DNA from: DATGJX01 sp963830545
GTDB taxonomy: Bacteria; Vulcanimicrobiota; Vulcanimicrobiia; Vulcanimicrobiales; Vulcanimicrobiaceae
NCBI GenBank assembly: GCA_963830545.1
Contig: CAWHMK010000001.1
Location: 1,922,001 to 1,986,000, forward strand
Direction of reading: 5' to 3'
DNA length: 64,000 nucleotides
The notes below the pieces were generated by a model. That model made no database searches and was not told where the DNA came from. It saw nothing but the letters and a program-made list of their open reading frames with translations. Of this stretch, positions 1 to 8,874 are shown in pieces (within the stretch, counting starts at the first letter, position 1; each line of letters starts with the position of its first letter). The translations under genes and the position numbers were made by a program.

Positions 1-11
1 CGGAGGGTCGA

Positions 12-2874
12 ATGGCGGGTGCAGTGCTGCTGGCCGAAGACCGCTCGAGCGCTCGCGTGCGAAGCGTCTTCTATGCGCTCGTCACGACCGCCATCGTTCT
101 CGCCGTCACCGTTTCGGAATGGGGTGCGGAGCGGTTTTTCTCGCACGTTTCGCGCGCTGCGAGCGTCCTATCGGATCTCGCGATCGTCGTCATTTTAGCT
201 TTCGCGTTTCGTGCTATCCACGGCCGAATCGAACGTGCCATCGAGGAAGCTTTCACGCGGCGCCGGCACGAAGCCCGGAAAACGCTTTTTGCGCTCGCGC
301 GAAGCGTTACCGGATTTCGCGATCCCGACGAACTCCTGCGACGGATAGTCGCGGCGATCGATCAATGCGTGGGCGGACATGGAAGCGCTGTGTATCTGAA
401 ACGCGAAGCGTATTATGCGGCGGCTTCTTCGTTCGAGTCGCCGGCGCCCGACGTCGGTGCCGACGATGCACTGATAGCAACGCTGTGCGGCGCGTCCGCT
501 CCGGTTGCCACGCGCGAATGCTCGCTTCGCGCGCCCGGTTCGATGGCGTGTCCGATGCTCGCCCGCGGCGAACTCGTCGGGTTCCTTGCGCTCGATGCTT
601 CGATCGAGCAACTCGACGCGGACGACCGTCAAACGGTGATGGCGCTGGCGCAATCGACCGGTCTCGCGCTCGCCATACTGCAGCCGCAGTTGCTCGACGC
701 CGCAAAGCGCCCGGGTGCGCTTGCCGGAAACGTGCCGCACGAAGTCGCGACACTCGTTGGACGCGGGCGCGAATTGGAACGCATTGCGGCCCTTTTGAGT
801 GCGCGTCGGATCGTTTGCATCAAAGGCACGGGCGGAATCGGAAAATCACGGCTGGCGATTCGCGCGGCGGCGCAGGCGGCCGACCGGTTTATGGACGGCG
901 CCTGGTTCATCGACCTTACCGGGGCGCGCGACGAGTCCGACGTTTTGAGTTCCCTTGCAGCTACGCTCGGAATTCCGCAAACCGCCGGCAAGTCGCATCT
1001 GCGCAACGTCATAGAATTCATCAGCGATCGCCGGATGCTGACGATCTTCGACAACTGCGAACACGTTGCGGCCGCGGTTGCGGGAATTGCGACGGCACTG
1101 CTGCGCGTGGCGCCGGCGCTGACGATTCTTGCGACGAGCCGCGAGCGTCTATCGATATCGGGTGAAGCGGTATTCGAGGTTCCTCCGCTTTCGCTAGAAT
1201 GTGCGATCGATCTGTTTTGCGAGCGCGCGGGCGAAGTGGTTCCGTCTCTGTCGTGCGATCAGTACCGTGAGGAAATCACCGAAATCGTGCAACACCTCGA
1301 CGGCATTCCGTTTGCCGTTGAGTTGGCCGCGGCGCGTCTGCGCGTTCTTTCCCCGCGCGATTTGGCCAAGCGAATCGGGAATTTATTCCAAATGCTCACG
1401 GACGGCGAGCGCACCGCGCTTCCGCATCGTCAGACTCTGCGCGCCATGCTCGATTGGAGCTATGCGCTGCTCTCGCCGGTCGAACAAACGCTCTTCGCGC
1501 GGCTGGCCGTTTTCCCGGCCACGTTCACGTTGGATGCGTCCGCCGACGTTTGCAGCGACGTGAATCTTCGTGACGATGAAATCGTCGGTCTGCTGGGACA
1601 TCTCGTCGACAAGTCGCTGCTACAAACGGAAGCCGGCCCGTTCGGTCAGCGCTTCCGCCTGCTGGAATCCGGGCGCATGTACGCGCGCGAATGCTTGGCA
1701 GAAGATGCACTCTCGGATGTCGTTCGGCGTCACTCGCAGTACTACCGCGATCTCACGCACGGCATAACGCGCAACCCTGCGGCCGGGCGGCACGACGTCG
1801 GTCTCGAGCAGCTCCAGCTCGACATCGACAACGTCTACGCCGCGCTGTCGCAGTCGCTTGAAGACGGCGACATCGCAACGGCCGTTACGCTGGGTGAAGA
1901 TCTCACGCATTACTGGTTCCATTACACGCAGCTACGCACGGGCCGCGAGTGGCTGGCAAAATTGCTTGCGCACGAAGGCGACATGTCGCCATCGCAGCGT
2001 GCGGCGATTCGGTTCGCGAATGCCTGTATGCTGCTTTTCAGCGATCCGGTGCTTGCGCTCGAGAGTGCCTCTATCGCGGTGAGTATCTCACGCGACATCG
2101 GCGACCGGCGGCTCAGCGCGCAAGCGCTGGGCGCCGCGGGCAACGCACACCTCTCGCTCGGCAATTACGGCGAGGCAGAGCGCGCGTACGAGCAGAGCGC
2201 GACGATTTACGACGACCTCAGCCCCGAAAACGCGTCGCTGATGCGCGTGAATCTCGCCAACGTCTTGATAAACTTCGACGAAACGCAACTCGATCGCGCG
2301 CAAAAATTGCTGGAAGAGGCGCTGTCCCGCGCGCGCAGGCTCGGGCAGAAAAGGCGTAGAGGGCGTCATCTTGGGCAACATGGCGCAACTGGCGCACGCG
2401 CAAGGACGAGACGAGGACGCATATGCGCTCAGCCGTCAAAGCGTAGAGACCGCGCATGCGTTGGGCGCGCGCCAGCAGGAGGCCGTCTGGCTTTACTGGC
2501 TCGGGATTTACGCAACGCAACTGGGCCGGCGCGATGAAGCGGCAACGGTGTTGCGTGAAGCAATGACCATTTGCCGCGACGTGCTGACGGACGATCCCGA
2601 ACACTTCACCGGCTGTTTGGAGGCCGTCGTAACGTTTGCCGCAAGCGACGGCCGGATGCTCGACGCAGCTCGCGTGCATGGATTCATTGAATCGTACCGC
2701 CGCGACCGGCGCGTTCCGCGTCCTCCCGTGCTGCAGGTGCGCTACGACGTCACGCTATCGAACGTGCGCGCGGCCTTGGGCGAAAATGAATTTGAGAACG
2801 TCGCGGCTGCGGGTGCGCTCGAATCGCTGGAAGAGCTGCTCGCGCGGGCCACGTCCGTCGTCAGTTCAGCCTGA
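12..2874 (+). CDS. GAF / NB-ARC-like ATPase / TPR signalling protein (frameshifted)
   Basis: Reconstructed protein of about 953 residues. Two hydrophobic segments (about residues 20-38 and 52-70) suggest membrane anchoring. A GAF-like region follows to about 225, then an AfsR/LuxR-type ATPase with a Walker A motif GTGGIGKS at about 272 and a Walker B-like LTIFDNCEHV at about 343, then a winged-helix region and C-terminal TPR repeats. The start has a GGAGGG ribosome site 4 bases upstream. The reading frame breaks at the AAAA run 2349-2352. Removing one A restores a continuous TPR domain to the stop at 2874; without it the last 60 or so residues become arginine-rich nonsense. No DNA-binding domain is visible, so it may signal through protein contacts. 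The ligand is unknown. Confidence 0.8.
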
Positions 2875-2892
2875 CCCGCGCGAGCGCGGTCG

Positions 2893-3108
2893 TTACGTTG
2901 CGTCGCGCAGGTTGCGCTTGGCTTTGTCGATTTCGGCTTTCGTGTCTTCCGTCACTTCGCGCGCAACCGAGCCCGCCTTTTCGCCGGGAGTCATGACGTC
3001 TCCAAGTTCGGTGCGTGCCCCGCGTTCAGCGCCGGCGTTGCCGCGGTGGACGCCTTCTTTGATTGCGTCGCCGACGTCGTCGATGGTTTTCTTGATTTCA
3101 TTTCCCAT
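2893..3108 (-). CDS. Small hydrophilic stress-type hypothetical protein
   Basis: A 71-residue, highly charged, lysine- and glutamate-rich protein with no cysteine and no hydrophobic segment. It begins MGNEIKKTIDDVGDAIKEG and contains a central MTPGEKAGSVA stretch. The composition and predicted amphipathic helices resemble small general-stress proteins such as CsbD- or YtxH-like families, but I do not recognise the family firmly. It lies downstream of the beta-lactamase-like gene on the same strand and is separated from it by a short hairpin, so it may be its own unit. Function unknown. Confidence 0.6.
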   Translation of the reverse strand: MGNEIKKTIDDVGDAIKEGVHRGNAGAERGARTELGDVMTPGEKAGSVAREVTEDTKAEIDKAKRNLRDAT

Positions 3109-3124
3109 GGTCTATGCAGACTAC

Positions 3125-3142
3125 CCGCAAGGCTGCTTGCGG
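3125..3142. other. Short perfect hairpin between two minus-strand genes
   Basis: CCGCAAG-GCTG-CTTGCGG forms a 7-bp stem with a 4-base loop between the stop of the beta-lactamase-like gene and the start of the small hydrophilic gene. No T tract follows on either strand, so it is not a classical intrinsic terminator. It could act as an mRNA processing or stabilising structure. Confidence 0.35.
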
Positions 3143-3168
3143 TAACGTAAGCAGGGCTCACTTGCCTC

Positions 3169-4044
3169 TTATTGCCAGCGGTCGACGATGATTCTTGCGA
3201 GCCTGCCGATTAGCAGCTGCGCGGTATTGTCGGGCGTCCAACTTTGATCCTTGTTGTCGTACGTGAACGCCGAAATGATGATCGGCCCGCGCGGAGCGTA
3301 CACGATCGCGACGTCATTGCGGGCTTGGTCGACGGCGCCGGTCTTGTTCGCAATGTCGACGTTGCCCAAATACCGCGGTATTGCGTCGCGATCGGTTTGG
3401 TTCTTCAGCATCGCTAGCGCTGCATCGCATAGCTGTTTCGGAAACGCATCGCACGTCGCGAAATGTTGCATCACGGATGCCATTTCGCGCGCGGTCGTCT
3501 TGCCCAGCCCGAAGGTCTTCTGATCGGCCGGCACGTTTCCGGCCGGCGGAAGAAAGACTTTTTTGTACAGCCAAGTGCTCTTCAAACCCATCGCCGTGAT
3601 TTCATCGTCGACGTTCTGCAGTCCGAGCCGGTCGATTGCCAGATTCGTTGCAGTATTGTCGCTGACGACTACCATCATGGTGAGTGCGTCCTTGAGCGTT
3701 ACCGTAAGCGGAGTATCGAATAAGCCGAGAACGCCGGACCCCCCGACCTGATTGGCCTTCGTCAGCACCAGCTCGTCGTTGAATGATGCGCGGCCCGCCT
3801 GAATTTGTTTGAGCGCGTCGTAGAGGATGGTGAGTTTGATGACCGACGCCGTCGGGACGGCGGTGTCCGCGTTTATCGCAACCGTCTTGCCCGTTCGCAG
3901 ATCGGTCGCGTACAATGCGAGTTTTCCGGCAAAGCCGGCGGACGCGCTGCGCAGCTGCACATCCAGGGCCGGGTCTTCTTGGGCGAGTGCAGGCGCGGAA
4001 CACGCAAGTGCCAGGCACAATGCAAAAATGTATCGTAGTATCAC
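3169..4044 (-). CDS. Class A beta-lactamase-like serine hydrolase, exported
   Basis: About 291 residues. I chose the GTG at 4044 because it sits one base after the TAA of the upstream gene and leads directly into a signal peptide (ILRYIFALCLALACSAPALA). The fold motifs are in order: SVIK (SxxK nucleophile and lysine), SDN, and KTG near the C-terminus. The region that normally carries the deacylating Glu166 (RWEPELN in TEM) reads LYKKVFLPPAGN and has no glutamate there. It may therefore be a penicillin-interactive protein or a slow hydrolase rather than a true beta-lactamase. The periplasm is the likely location. A second, similar gene lies at 56255-57133. Confidence 0.82.
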   Translation of the reverse strand: MILRYIFALCLALACSAPALAQEDPALDVQLRSASAGFAGKLALYATDLRTGKTVAINADTAVPTASVIKLTILYDALKQIQAGRASFNDELVLTKANQVGGSGVLGLFDTPLTVTLKDALTMMVVVSDNTATNLAIDRLGLQNVDDEITAMGLKSTWLYKKVFLPPAGNVPADQKTFGLGKTTAREMASVMQHFATCDAFPKQLCDAALAMLKNQTDRDAIPRYLGNVDIANKTGAVDQARNDVAIVYAPRGPIIISAFTYDNKDQSWTPDNTAQLLIGRLARIIVDRWQ

Positions 4045-4045
4045 G

Positions 4046-4855
4046 TTAGGATCGTTCGCCGACGCCCCGCTTGAGGTCCCGCATCGCCCATCTGCCGAAA
4101 ACGACGTCGGGATCGCGATCGACCAGAAGCGCGAGAAGGCGTATAGTCTGCGTTTGCGCGTCTTCGCCCGGTAGTCGCTCGAAGGCTGAAGCGAGTTCCC
4201 ACGCCGCGCGAGCATATGCCGGGTCGGCGCCACCGTGCGAAAGCGCGAAAAACCGATCCTCGAGTGCAAGTGTAGCGGCTTCCTGTTGCTGCGCCGACGG
4301 CGCACTTTTCGTCGAACCGATGGCTTCGACGAGAGAATCCGCATCGATTACGGGATCCATCGTGGGCGGTGGCGTTCCGGCCCAACGAGGCCAAGGCCGA
4401 ACCCCGATTCCGCGCGAGAGATCGTGCGCTGCATCCGAAGCCAACGCCGAGTCCGAAAAATTATCTCGCAGTTCTTGCAAGATGGCGACGGCGCTGTCGT
4501 GCGCTTGCGTCCCCGGCAGCTCTTCGTAGAGCACTGCCAAATTCCAGAGCGTTGCCGGCAGCCAGGAATCGCGCGGAAAGCGCTGCGCCCAATCGGTCAC
4601 GGCGTCCTGCACGAGACCGGCGTCATGCGCGATGGCGTCGGGACGACGGCGCGCGTGGTGCAGATCGTCTTTGAGCGAAAAAATCGTGTGCCGTATGCCG
4701 AGCGGGCTGATATGTTCGCGTCCGAAATATTCGTCCGCGGGCGCCAGGTCCGAGATCGAAACGGGACCGCTGGATGCGATCCCGTTGGAAGAATGAAGAG
4801 CAAACGCTGCAAGCGTTGCCAGAGAGATCGCGAAGAGCAAGCTCGTCCTTGTCAT
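4046..4855 (-). CDS. Exported helical hypothetical protein
   Basis: A 269-residue protein with an N-terminal signal peptide (TSLLFAISLATLAAFALHSS), then alanine- and leucine-rich helical sequence with TPR-like spacing (AATLWNLAVLYEELPG, 16 residues). No catalytic motif is recognised. Its stop lies one base from the GTG start of the beta-lactamase-like gene, so the two are almost certainly cotranscribed and translationally coupled. Location is probably periplasmic. A role in envelope maintenance alongside the hydrolase is only inferred from the linkage. Confidence 0.65.
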   Translation of the reverse strand: MTRTSLLFAISLATLAAFALHSSNGIASSGPVSISDLAPADEYFGREHISPLGIRHTIFSLKDDLHHARRRPDAIAHDAGLVQDAVTDWAQRFPRDSWLPATLWNLAVLYEELPGTQAHDSAVAILQELRDNFSDSALASDAAHDLSRGIGVRPWPRWAGTPPPTMDPVIDADSLVEAIGSTKSAPSAQQQEAATLALEDRFFALSHGGADPAYARAAWELASAFERLPGEDAQTQTIRLLALLVDRDPDVVFGRWAMRDLKRGVGERS

Positions 4856-4923
4856 CTCTGGGCGGTAGCCTTCCGCAGGTTGCCTCGCGTGTCATGGCAG
4901 GCGTCCGATGGCCCGCTCGCATG

Positions 4924-5220
4924 CTAGCCTCCGGCGATCGCGCCCACAACTAGAAACGGCTCCGTGCCGCGCGTTACGGCTTCGGGAAGCGGCGCGTCCG
5001 GCGATTCGTGCGAAAGGTCGCGTTCGCAGGCGAAAAACCGAATGAACGGCCGCCGGCGCTGCGTGATTTGATCGCGCATCGTTCCGCGCAGCATCGGATA
5101 GCGGTTTTCGATTGCATCAAGGAGCGCGCGCGCCGTTGGGATTCCATCAACCTCGATCTCGACGTCGCCGGAGAGGCGTGCGAGCGCGCGCAAATGCGCC
5201 GGCAACACGACGCGGATCAC
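4924..5220 (-). CDS. MoaD/ThiS-like sulfur-carrier protein
   Basis: A 98-residue ubiquitin-fold protein of the MoaD/ThiS type. It has an N-terminal beta strand (VIRVVLPAHLRALAR), a central helix with ARALLDAIENRYPMLRG, and the diagnostic C-terminal Gly-Gly (VVGAIAGG, end of protein). In this family the terminal glycine is adenylated and thiocarboxylated to carry sulfur for molybdopterin, thiamine or other products. I chose the GTG at 5220 because it overlaps the TGA of the upstream BNR gene as GTGA, which indicates translational coupling. The open frame extends upstream but is arginine-rich and antisense to that gene. No moaE, thiG or E1-like gene is nearby, so the acceptor is unknown. Confidence 0.75.
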   Translation of the reverse strand: MIRVVLPAHLRALARLSGDVEIEVDGIPTARALLDAIENRYPMLRGTMRDQITQRRRPFIRFFACERDLSHESPDAPLPEAVTRGTEPFLVVGAIAGG

Positions 5221-6332
5221 GAAAGCGTCTGAACCTCGACCGATAGCACCGCCGGCAGATCGCGCACGATCGCTTGCCATGAATCGCCGGCGTTCGAGGA
5301 CGCGTACACCTGTCCGCCGGTCGTGCCGAAATAGATGCCGCACGAATCGAGCGAGTCGACTGCCATTGCGTCGCGCAACACGTTGACGTAGCAATCTTTC
5401 TGCGGCAGTCCGTTCGTGAGCGCTTCCCACTCGTCTCCGCCGCTCCGGCTGCGGTAGACCTGCAATTTGCCGTCCAGCGGAAAGTGCTCGGAATCGCTCT
5501 TGATCGGAACGACGTAAACCGTTTCGGGTTCGTGCGCGTGAACGTCGACGACGAAACCGAAGTCCGTCGGTAAGTTTCCGCTGATCTCGCGCCACGAATC
5601 GCCGGCGTCGTCGGTTCGCATCACGTCCCAATGTTTTTGCATGAACAGCACGTTCGGACGCGACGGATGCATGGCGATGCGATGAACGCAGTGCCCGACT
5701 TGCGCGTCGGGATCGGGAATGTATTGCGATTTCAGACCGCGGTTAATCGGCTTCCAGCTCGCGCCGCCATCGTCAGTTCGAAATGCGCCCGCTGCAGAAA
5801 TGGCGACGAAGAGCCGTTGCGGGTTCGCCGGATCCTGCACGATCGTATGCAGACACATTCCGCCTGCGCCCGGTTGCCAACTGGAACCCGTGCTGTGCTT
5901 GCGCAGACCGGATAGCTCGCTCCAGCTTTGACCTCCGTCCGTGGATTTGAACAGTGCGGCGTCTTCGATGCCTGCATACACCGTGTCCGCATCCGCCAGC
6001 GATGGCTCCAGATGCCAAACGCGCGCGAATTCCCACGGATGCGGCGTTCCGTCGTACCACTGATGCGTTCCCGGGACGCCGTCGTATTTGAATTCATTCC
6101 CGGCCGTCGTCCATGTTTTCCCGCCGTCGTCCGAACGCTGAATGACCTGTCCGAACCATCCGCTCGTCTGCGATGCGTAGATGCGGTTTGGATCCGCGGG
6201 AGAACCTTTCATATGATAGATTTCCCAGCCGGCGAAGTGCGGCCCGTCCACGCCCCAGCGTTCGCGTTTCTCGTCGGACGTAAGCACGAATGCGCCCTTC
6301 CGGGTGCCGACCAACACACGTACGTTGCTCAT
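5217..6332 (-). CDS. BNR/Asp-box beta-propeller protein (sialidase-like fold)
   Basis: A 371-residue protein with several Asp-box repeats (SDDGGKTWTT, STDGGQSWSE, TDDGGASWKP, TDDAGDSWRE, SNAGDSWQA), giving the blades of a beta-propeller of the exo-alpha-sialidase/WD40-YVTN-BNR group. It has no signal peptide, so a cytoplasmic location is likely. The sialidase arginine triad is not obvious, so glycosidase activity should not be assumed. Its TGA overlaps the GTG of the MoaD-like gene. I recall BNR protein/MoaD-like pairs in other bacteria, but the joint function is not known to me. Confidence 0.8.
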   Translation of the reverse strand: MSNVRVLVGTRKGAFVLTSDEKRERWGVDGPHFAGWEIYHMKGSPADPNRIYASQTSGWFGQVIQRSDDGGKTWTTAGNEFKYDGVPGTHQWYDGTPHPWEFARVWHLEPSLADADTVYAGIEDAALFKSTDGGQSWSELSGLRKHSTGSSWQPGAGGMCLHTIVQDPANPQRLFVAISAAGAFRTDDGGASWKPINRGLKSQYIPDPDAQVGHCVHRIAMHPSRPNVLFMQKHWDVMRTDDAGDSWREISGNLPTDFGFVVDVHAHEPETVYVVPIKSDSEHFPLDGKLQVYRSRSGGDEWEALTNGLPQKDCYVNVLRDAMAVDSLDSCGIYFGTTGGQVYASSNAGDSWQAIVRDLPAVLSVEVQTLS

Positions 6333-6425
6333 GCGGCGGCCCTTCCATCACGCAGATGAAGGCGCCTTTGCAACTGGTGCCCGTGACGTCGAAGGTGCGT
6401 ACCGGCCGTGCTCAAAGTGGATTCC

Positions 6426-6905
6426 ATGCGAAAAATCAACACCGATGAAGTGGAAGAGCTGACGTGGTCGTCCCCTAAGGGGAAGTTCGCCGCCTCCGGA
6501 AAGCAAATATCCGAAGCCCTCGGCCGCGATCCGCGCTCGACCGATTTGCTCCTGCGTCACCCCTTCGACGTCGAAATCTTGCGCGTTCCGCCCGGTAAAC
6601 CGGCCTATCCGTATCATTCGCACAGCGCGCAGTGGGAGTTTTACCACATCATCTCCGGCAGCGGAAGCGTGCGCCACGAGGAAGGCACCACGCCCGTCGC
6701 ATCCGGTGACGCCTTCCTCTTCAAACCGGGGGAGGCGCACCAGCTGACCAACGACGGTGCGCAGGACCTCGTCGTCTACGTGATTGCCGACAATCCGACG
6801 GGCGAGGCGCACTATTATCCGGACAGCGGAAAATGGAGCGTGCCGATTCCCCAGCGGCGAATGCTCCGCTCGGACAACCTGGACTATTTCGACGGAGAGG
6901 AGTAG
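6426..6905 (+). CDS. Cupin-domain protein
   Basis: About 159 residues with one conserved cupin barrel: PYHSHSAQWEFYHIISGSG carries the histidine and glutamate metal ligands, and FLFKPGEAHQLTN is the second cupin motif. It is cytoplasmic, with no signal peptide. I took the ATG at 6426; an in-frame GTG at 6408 would add six residues and has no clearer ribosome site. It is divergent from the BNR gene across about 90 bases that hold both promoters. The substrate is unknown. Confidence 0.8.
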   Translation: MRKINTDEVEELTWSSPKGKFAASGKQISEALGRDPRSTDLLLRHPFDVEILRVPPGKPAYPYHSHSAQWEFYHIISGSGSVRHEEGTTPVASGDAFLFKPGEAHQLTNDGAQDLVVYVIADNPTGEAHYYPDSGKWSVPIPQRRMLRSDNLDYFDGEE

Positions 6906-7014
6906 CCGCGGCTCCGACGTTTTACCGTTTGCACAAAGGCGCCGCCGCGCCGCTATCCAACCGGTGCGCAAATGCGATTGACGCGATGCACCGCGAAGGG
7001 AGCGACGACGTAAG

Positions 7015-8442
7015 ATGGCTGAACTGCGCGATTTCCTCGAACTCTCGTACGGCGAACTCGAAGACATGAATCTCGAGGCCAAACAGCAGCGCAAAGATCG
7101 CGTGAAGCCCGATAAGGTTCAGGAACAACGGCTGAAGTACCTCACCGACGAAAAACGCATCAAGGCGGTAACGGTGCTGTTCAGCGATCTCGAAGGCCGT
7201 CTTCAGATGCTCGACTACGACAAGAAGTTCTTGCTCAAGTCGCATGACAATCTCACCTTCGACGGCTCGTCCATTCGAGGGTTTACCGCGCAGCGCGAAA
7301 GCGATTTACGTCTGTTCTTGGACTGGAGTTCGTTTTACTGGGCGCCTGCCGACGTGTTCGGCCCCGGTAAAGTGCTCGTTTTCGGTGAAGTCGAGGATCG
7401 CGAAGGACAGCCGTATTCGGCCGACGTGCGCGGGCTGCTCAAGTCGTTTGCGAACCACTGCTTCGAGAAGCACGGATACGTTCTGAACGCTGCGAACGAG
7501 ATCGAAGGCTTTCTGTTCCAAGGCTTGGATGCGGAGCGGCGCTTTCACGACACCGGCCGCTTCGAATACGTGAACACCGGCGGCTACTATCATTCGCTGC
7601 CCGGCGATCCGCTCCGCACGTTCATCGACACAGTTGCCGAAGTGCAGCGCGCGATGGGATTCCAAAACGAAAAAGATCACCCGGAAGTCGCGCCGTCGCA
7701 ATTCGAAATCAATTATTCGTACGGCGAAGTCCTCGCCGCCGCGGATCAAATTCAGTTATACAAGTTGATCTGCCGCCAAGTCGCGACCAGGCTTTGCATG
7801 ACGGCGAGTTTCTTGCCCAAACCCGTCGTCGGCGTGAACGGCAGCGGCATGCACACGAACGTGTCCATCAGCAAAGGCGACAAGAACTTGTTCTGGGATC
7901 CGCAAGGAACGGAAAAACTCAGTGAGTTCGCATGGAAGTTCGTGGATCGCATCCTGACGCATGGAAACGACGTGTGTCTGATGCTCAACGCCAGCGTCAA
8001 CGCCTACCGCCGTCTGGATCCGCATTTCGAGGCGCCGAACCAAATCAAAGCATCCGCGGTTGACCGCGGTTCGATGGTGCGCATTCCGATCGGCAACGAG
8101 CGAAGCTCGCGCCTCGAAGTGCGGTCGGTCGGTCCGGACGCCAACCCGTACATGGTGATGCTCTCCGTGTTCAAGACGGGTCTCGACGGCAGCATCAGTG
8201 GAGAGAGCAACCTGCGGCAAGCCGAGCATTATCTGCCCGACAACATCTACGACGCCCTCGAAAACTTCCGGGCCTCCGACTGGACGTCGCAGCTGCTCGG
8301 AGCCGACGTGAAGGGGCGGTACGCCGACCTCAAGCAGGCAAGCGCCGATCGCTGCCCACGCCTTCTGGGCACCTTCGTCAAGCCGCAAGAGGTGCAGTAC
8401 CACCACGAAGTCTACAACCAGTATCTCTGGAATTTGTTCTAG
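7015..8442 (+). CDS. glnA: Glutamine synthetase, type I
   Basis: A 475-residue GSI-family enzyme that condenses glutamate, ammonia and ATP into glutamine in the cytoplasm. Visible signatures are FDGSSIRGF (N-terminal signature), NEIEGFLF and SQFEINYS metal-ligand regions, the ATP-binding VNGSGMHTN, and the glutamate-binding segment NERSSRLEVR. The tail contains DNIYDALENF and lacks an exact copy of the NLYDLP adenylylation loop of enteric GlnA, so control by adenylylation is doubtful. An AAGGGAG ribosome site lies upstream at a rather long spacing. It is monocistronic: a promoter for the ribosomal operon follows. Confidence 0.95.
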   Translation: MAELRDFLELSYGELEDMNLEAKQQRKDRVKPDKVQEQRLKYLTDEKRIKAVTVLFSDLEGRLQMLDYDKKFLLKSHDNLTFDGSSIRGFTAQRESDLRLFLDWSSFYWAPADVFGPGKVLVFGEVEDREGQPYSADVRGLLKSFANHCFEKHGYVLNAANEIEGFLFQGLDAERRFHDTGRFEYVNTGGYYHSLPGDPLRTFIDTVAEVQRAMGFQNEKDHPEVAPSQFEINYSYGEVLAAADQIQLYKLICRQVATRLCMTASFLPKPVVGVNGSGMHTNVSISKGDKNLFWDPQGTEKLSEFAWKFVDRILTHGNDVCLMLNASVNAYRRLDPHFEAPNQIKASAVDRGSMVRIPIGNERSSRLEVRSVGPDANPYMVMLSVFKTGLDGSISGESNLRQAEHYLPDNIYDALENFRASDWTSQLLGADVKGRYADLKQASADRCPRLLGTFVKPQEVQYHHEVYNQYLWNLF

Positions 8443-8470
8443 ACTTCGCGGGGCCGGAGGGCAAAAGGGG

Positions 8471-8499
8471 TAGTCAGCCGCCCGGAGAGCCTGTATACT
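8471..8499 (+). promoter_or_regulatory. Sigma-70-type promoter for rpsR operon
   Basis: A -35-like TAGTCA (8471-8476; 4 of 6 matches to TTGACA) and a -10 TATACT (8494-8499) are separated by exactly 17 bases. They lie just downstream of glnA and upstream of a structured leader and rpsR. Confidence 0.55.
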
Positions 8500-8521
8500 C
8501 GAACCTGTTTTCCACGCAAAT

Positions 8522-8560
8522 CCCCGTACGCGGGGTAGTGGCGCGCGTCAGGCGCGCCAC
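8522..8560 (+). promoter_or_regulatory. Two stacked hairpins in the rpsR leader
   Basis: CCCCG-TACG-CGGGG (8522-8535) is followed two bases later by a perfect 9-bp stem GTGGCGCGC-GTCAG-GCGCGCCAC (8538-8560). Both lie in the untranslated leader between the proposed promoter and rpsR. No T tract follows, so termination is unlikely. Ribosomal-protein operons are often autoregulated through leader structures, and this is a candidate. Confidence 0.5.
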
Positions 8561-8622
8561 TTCGCTAGGGTCGCATCCTGCCAGCGGTGCGGCCGTCAAC
8601 CACCTAGTGAAAGGACAATTGA

Positions 8623-8868
8623 ATGGCAACCAAGCCGAAGCGCGCGGTAAAAGAGCGCCGCACGAAGCGTAAGCCGTGCAATTTTTGCGCCGAGAAGTCG
8701 CTCGACATCAATTATAAAGACGTCGGCCGTCTCAAAAAGTACGTTTCCGAGCGCGGAAAAATTCTGCCCCGCCGGATCTCAGGCAACTGCGCGCGCCATC
8801 AGCGCCTGCTCACGGTCGCGGTGAAGCGCGCTCGCATCATCGCGTTCCTTCCGTTCGTCACGGAATAG
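8623..8868 (+). CDS. rpsR: 30S ribosomal protein S18
   Basis: An 81-residue bS18 with the expected core: KPCNFCAEKSLDINYKDV, then ERGKILPRRISGNCARHQR, then AVKRARIIAFLPFV at the C-terminus. The CNFC pair plus a later cysteine suggests the zinc-type variant. A GAAAGGA ribosome site precedes the ATG. It heads an operon with rplI, lonC and dnaB; its usual partners rpsF and ssb are not adjacent. Confidence 0.96.
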   Translation: MATKPKRAVKERRTKRKPCNFCAEKSLDINYKDVGRLKKYVSERGKILPRRISGNCARHQRLLTVAVKRARIIAFLPFVTE

Positions 8869-8874
8869 CCGCCG

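Noticed and set aside
2349..2352. Programmed ribosomal frameshift in the first gene
   Set aside because: The AAAA run lacks a slippery heptamer with a stimulatory structure, and many unrelated genes in the window have similar breaks, so error is likelier.
4924..5631. Full 235-codon frame for the MoaD-like protein
   Set aside because: The upstream 137 codons are arginine-rich and lie inside the BNR gene; the GTG at 5220 fits the family's length and the GTGA overlap.
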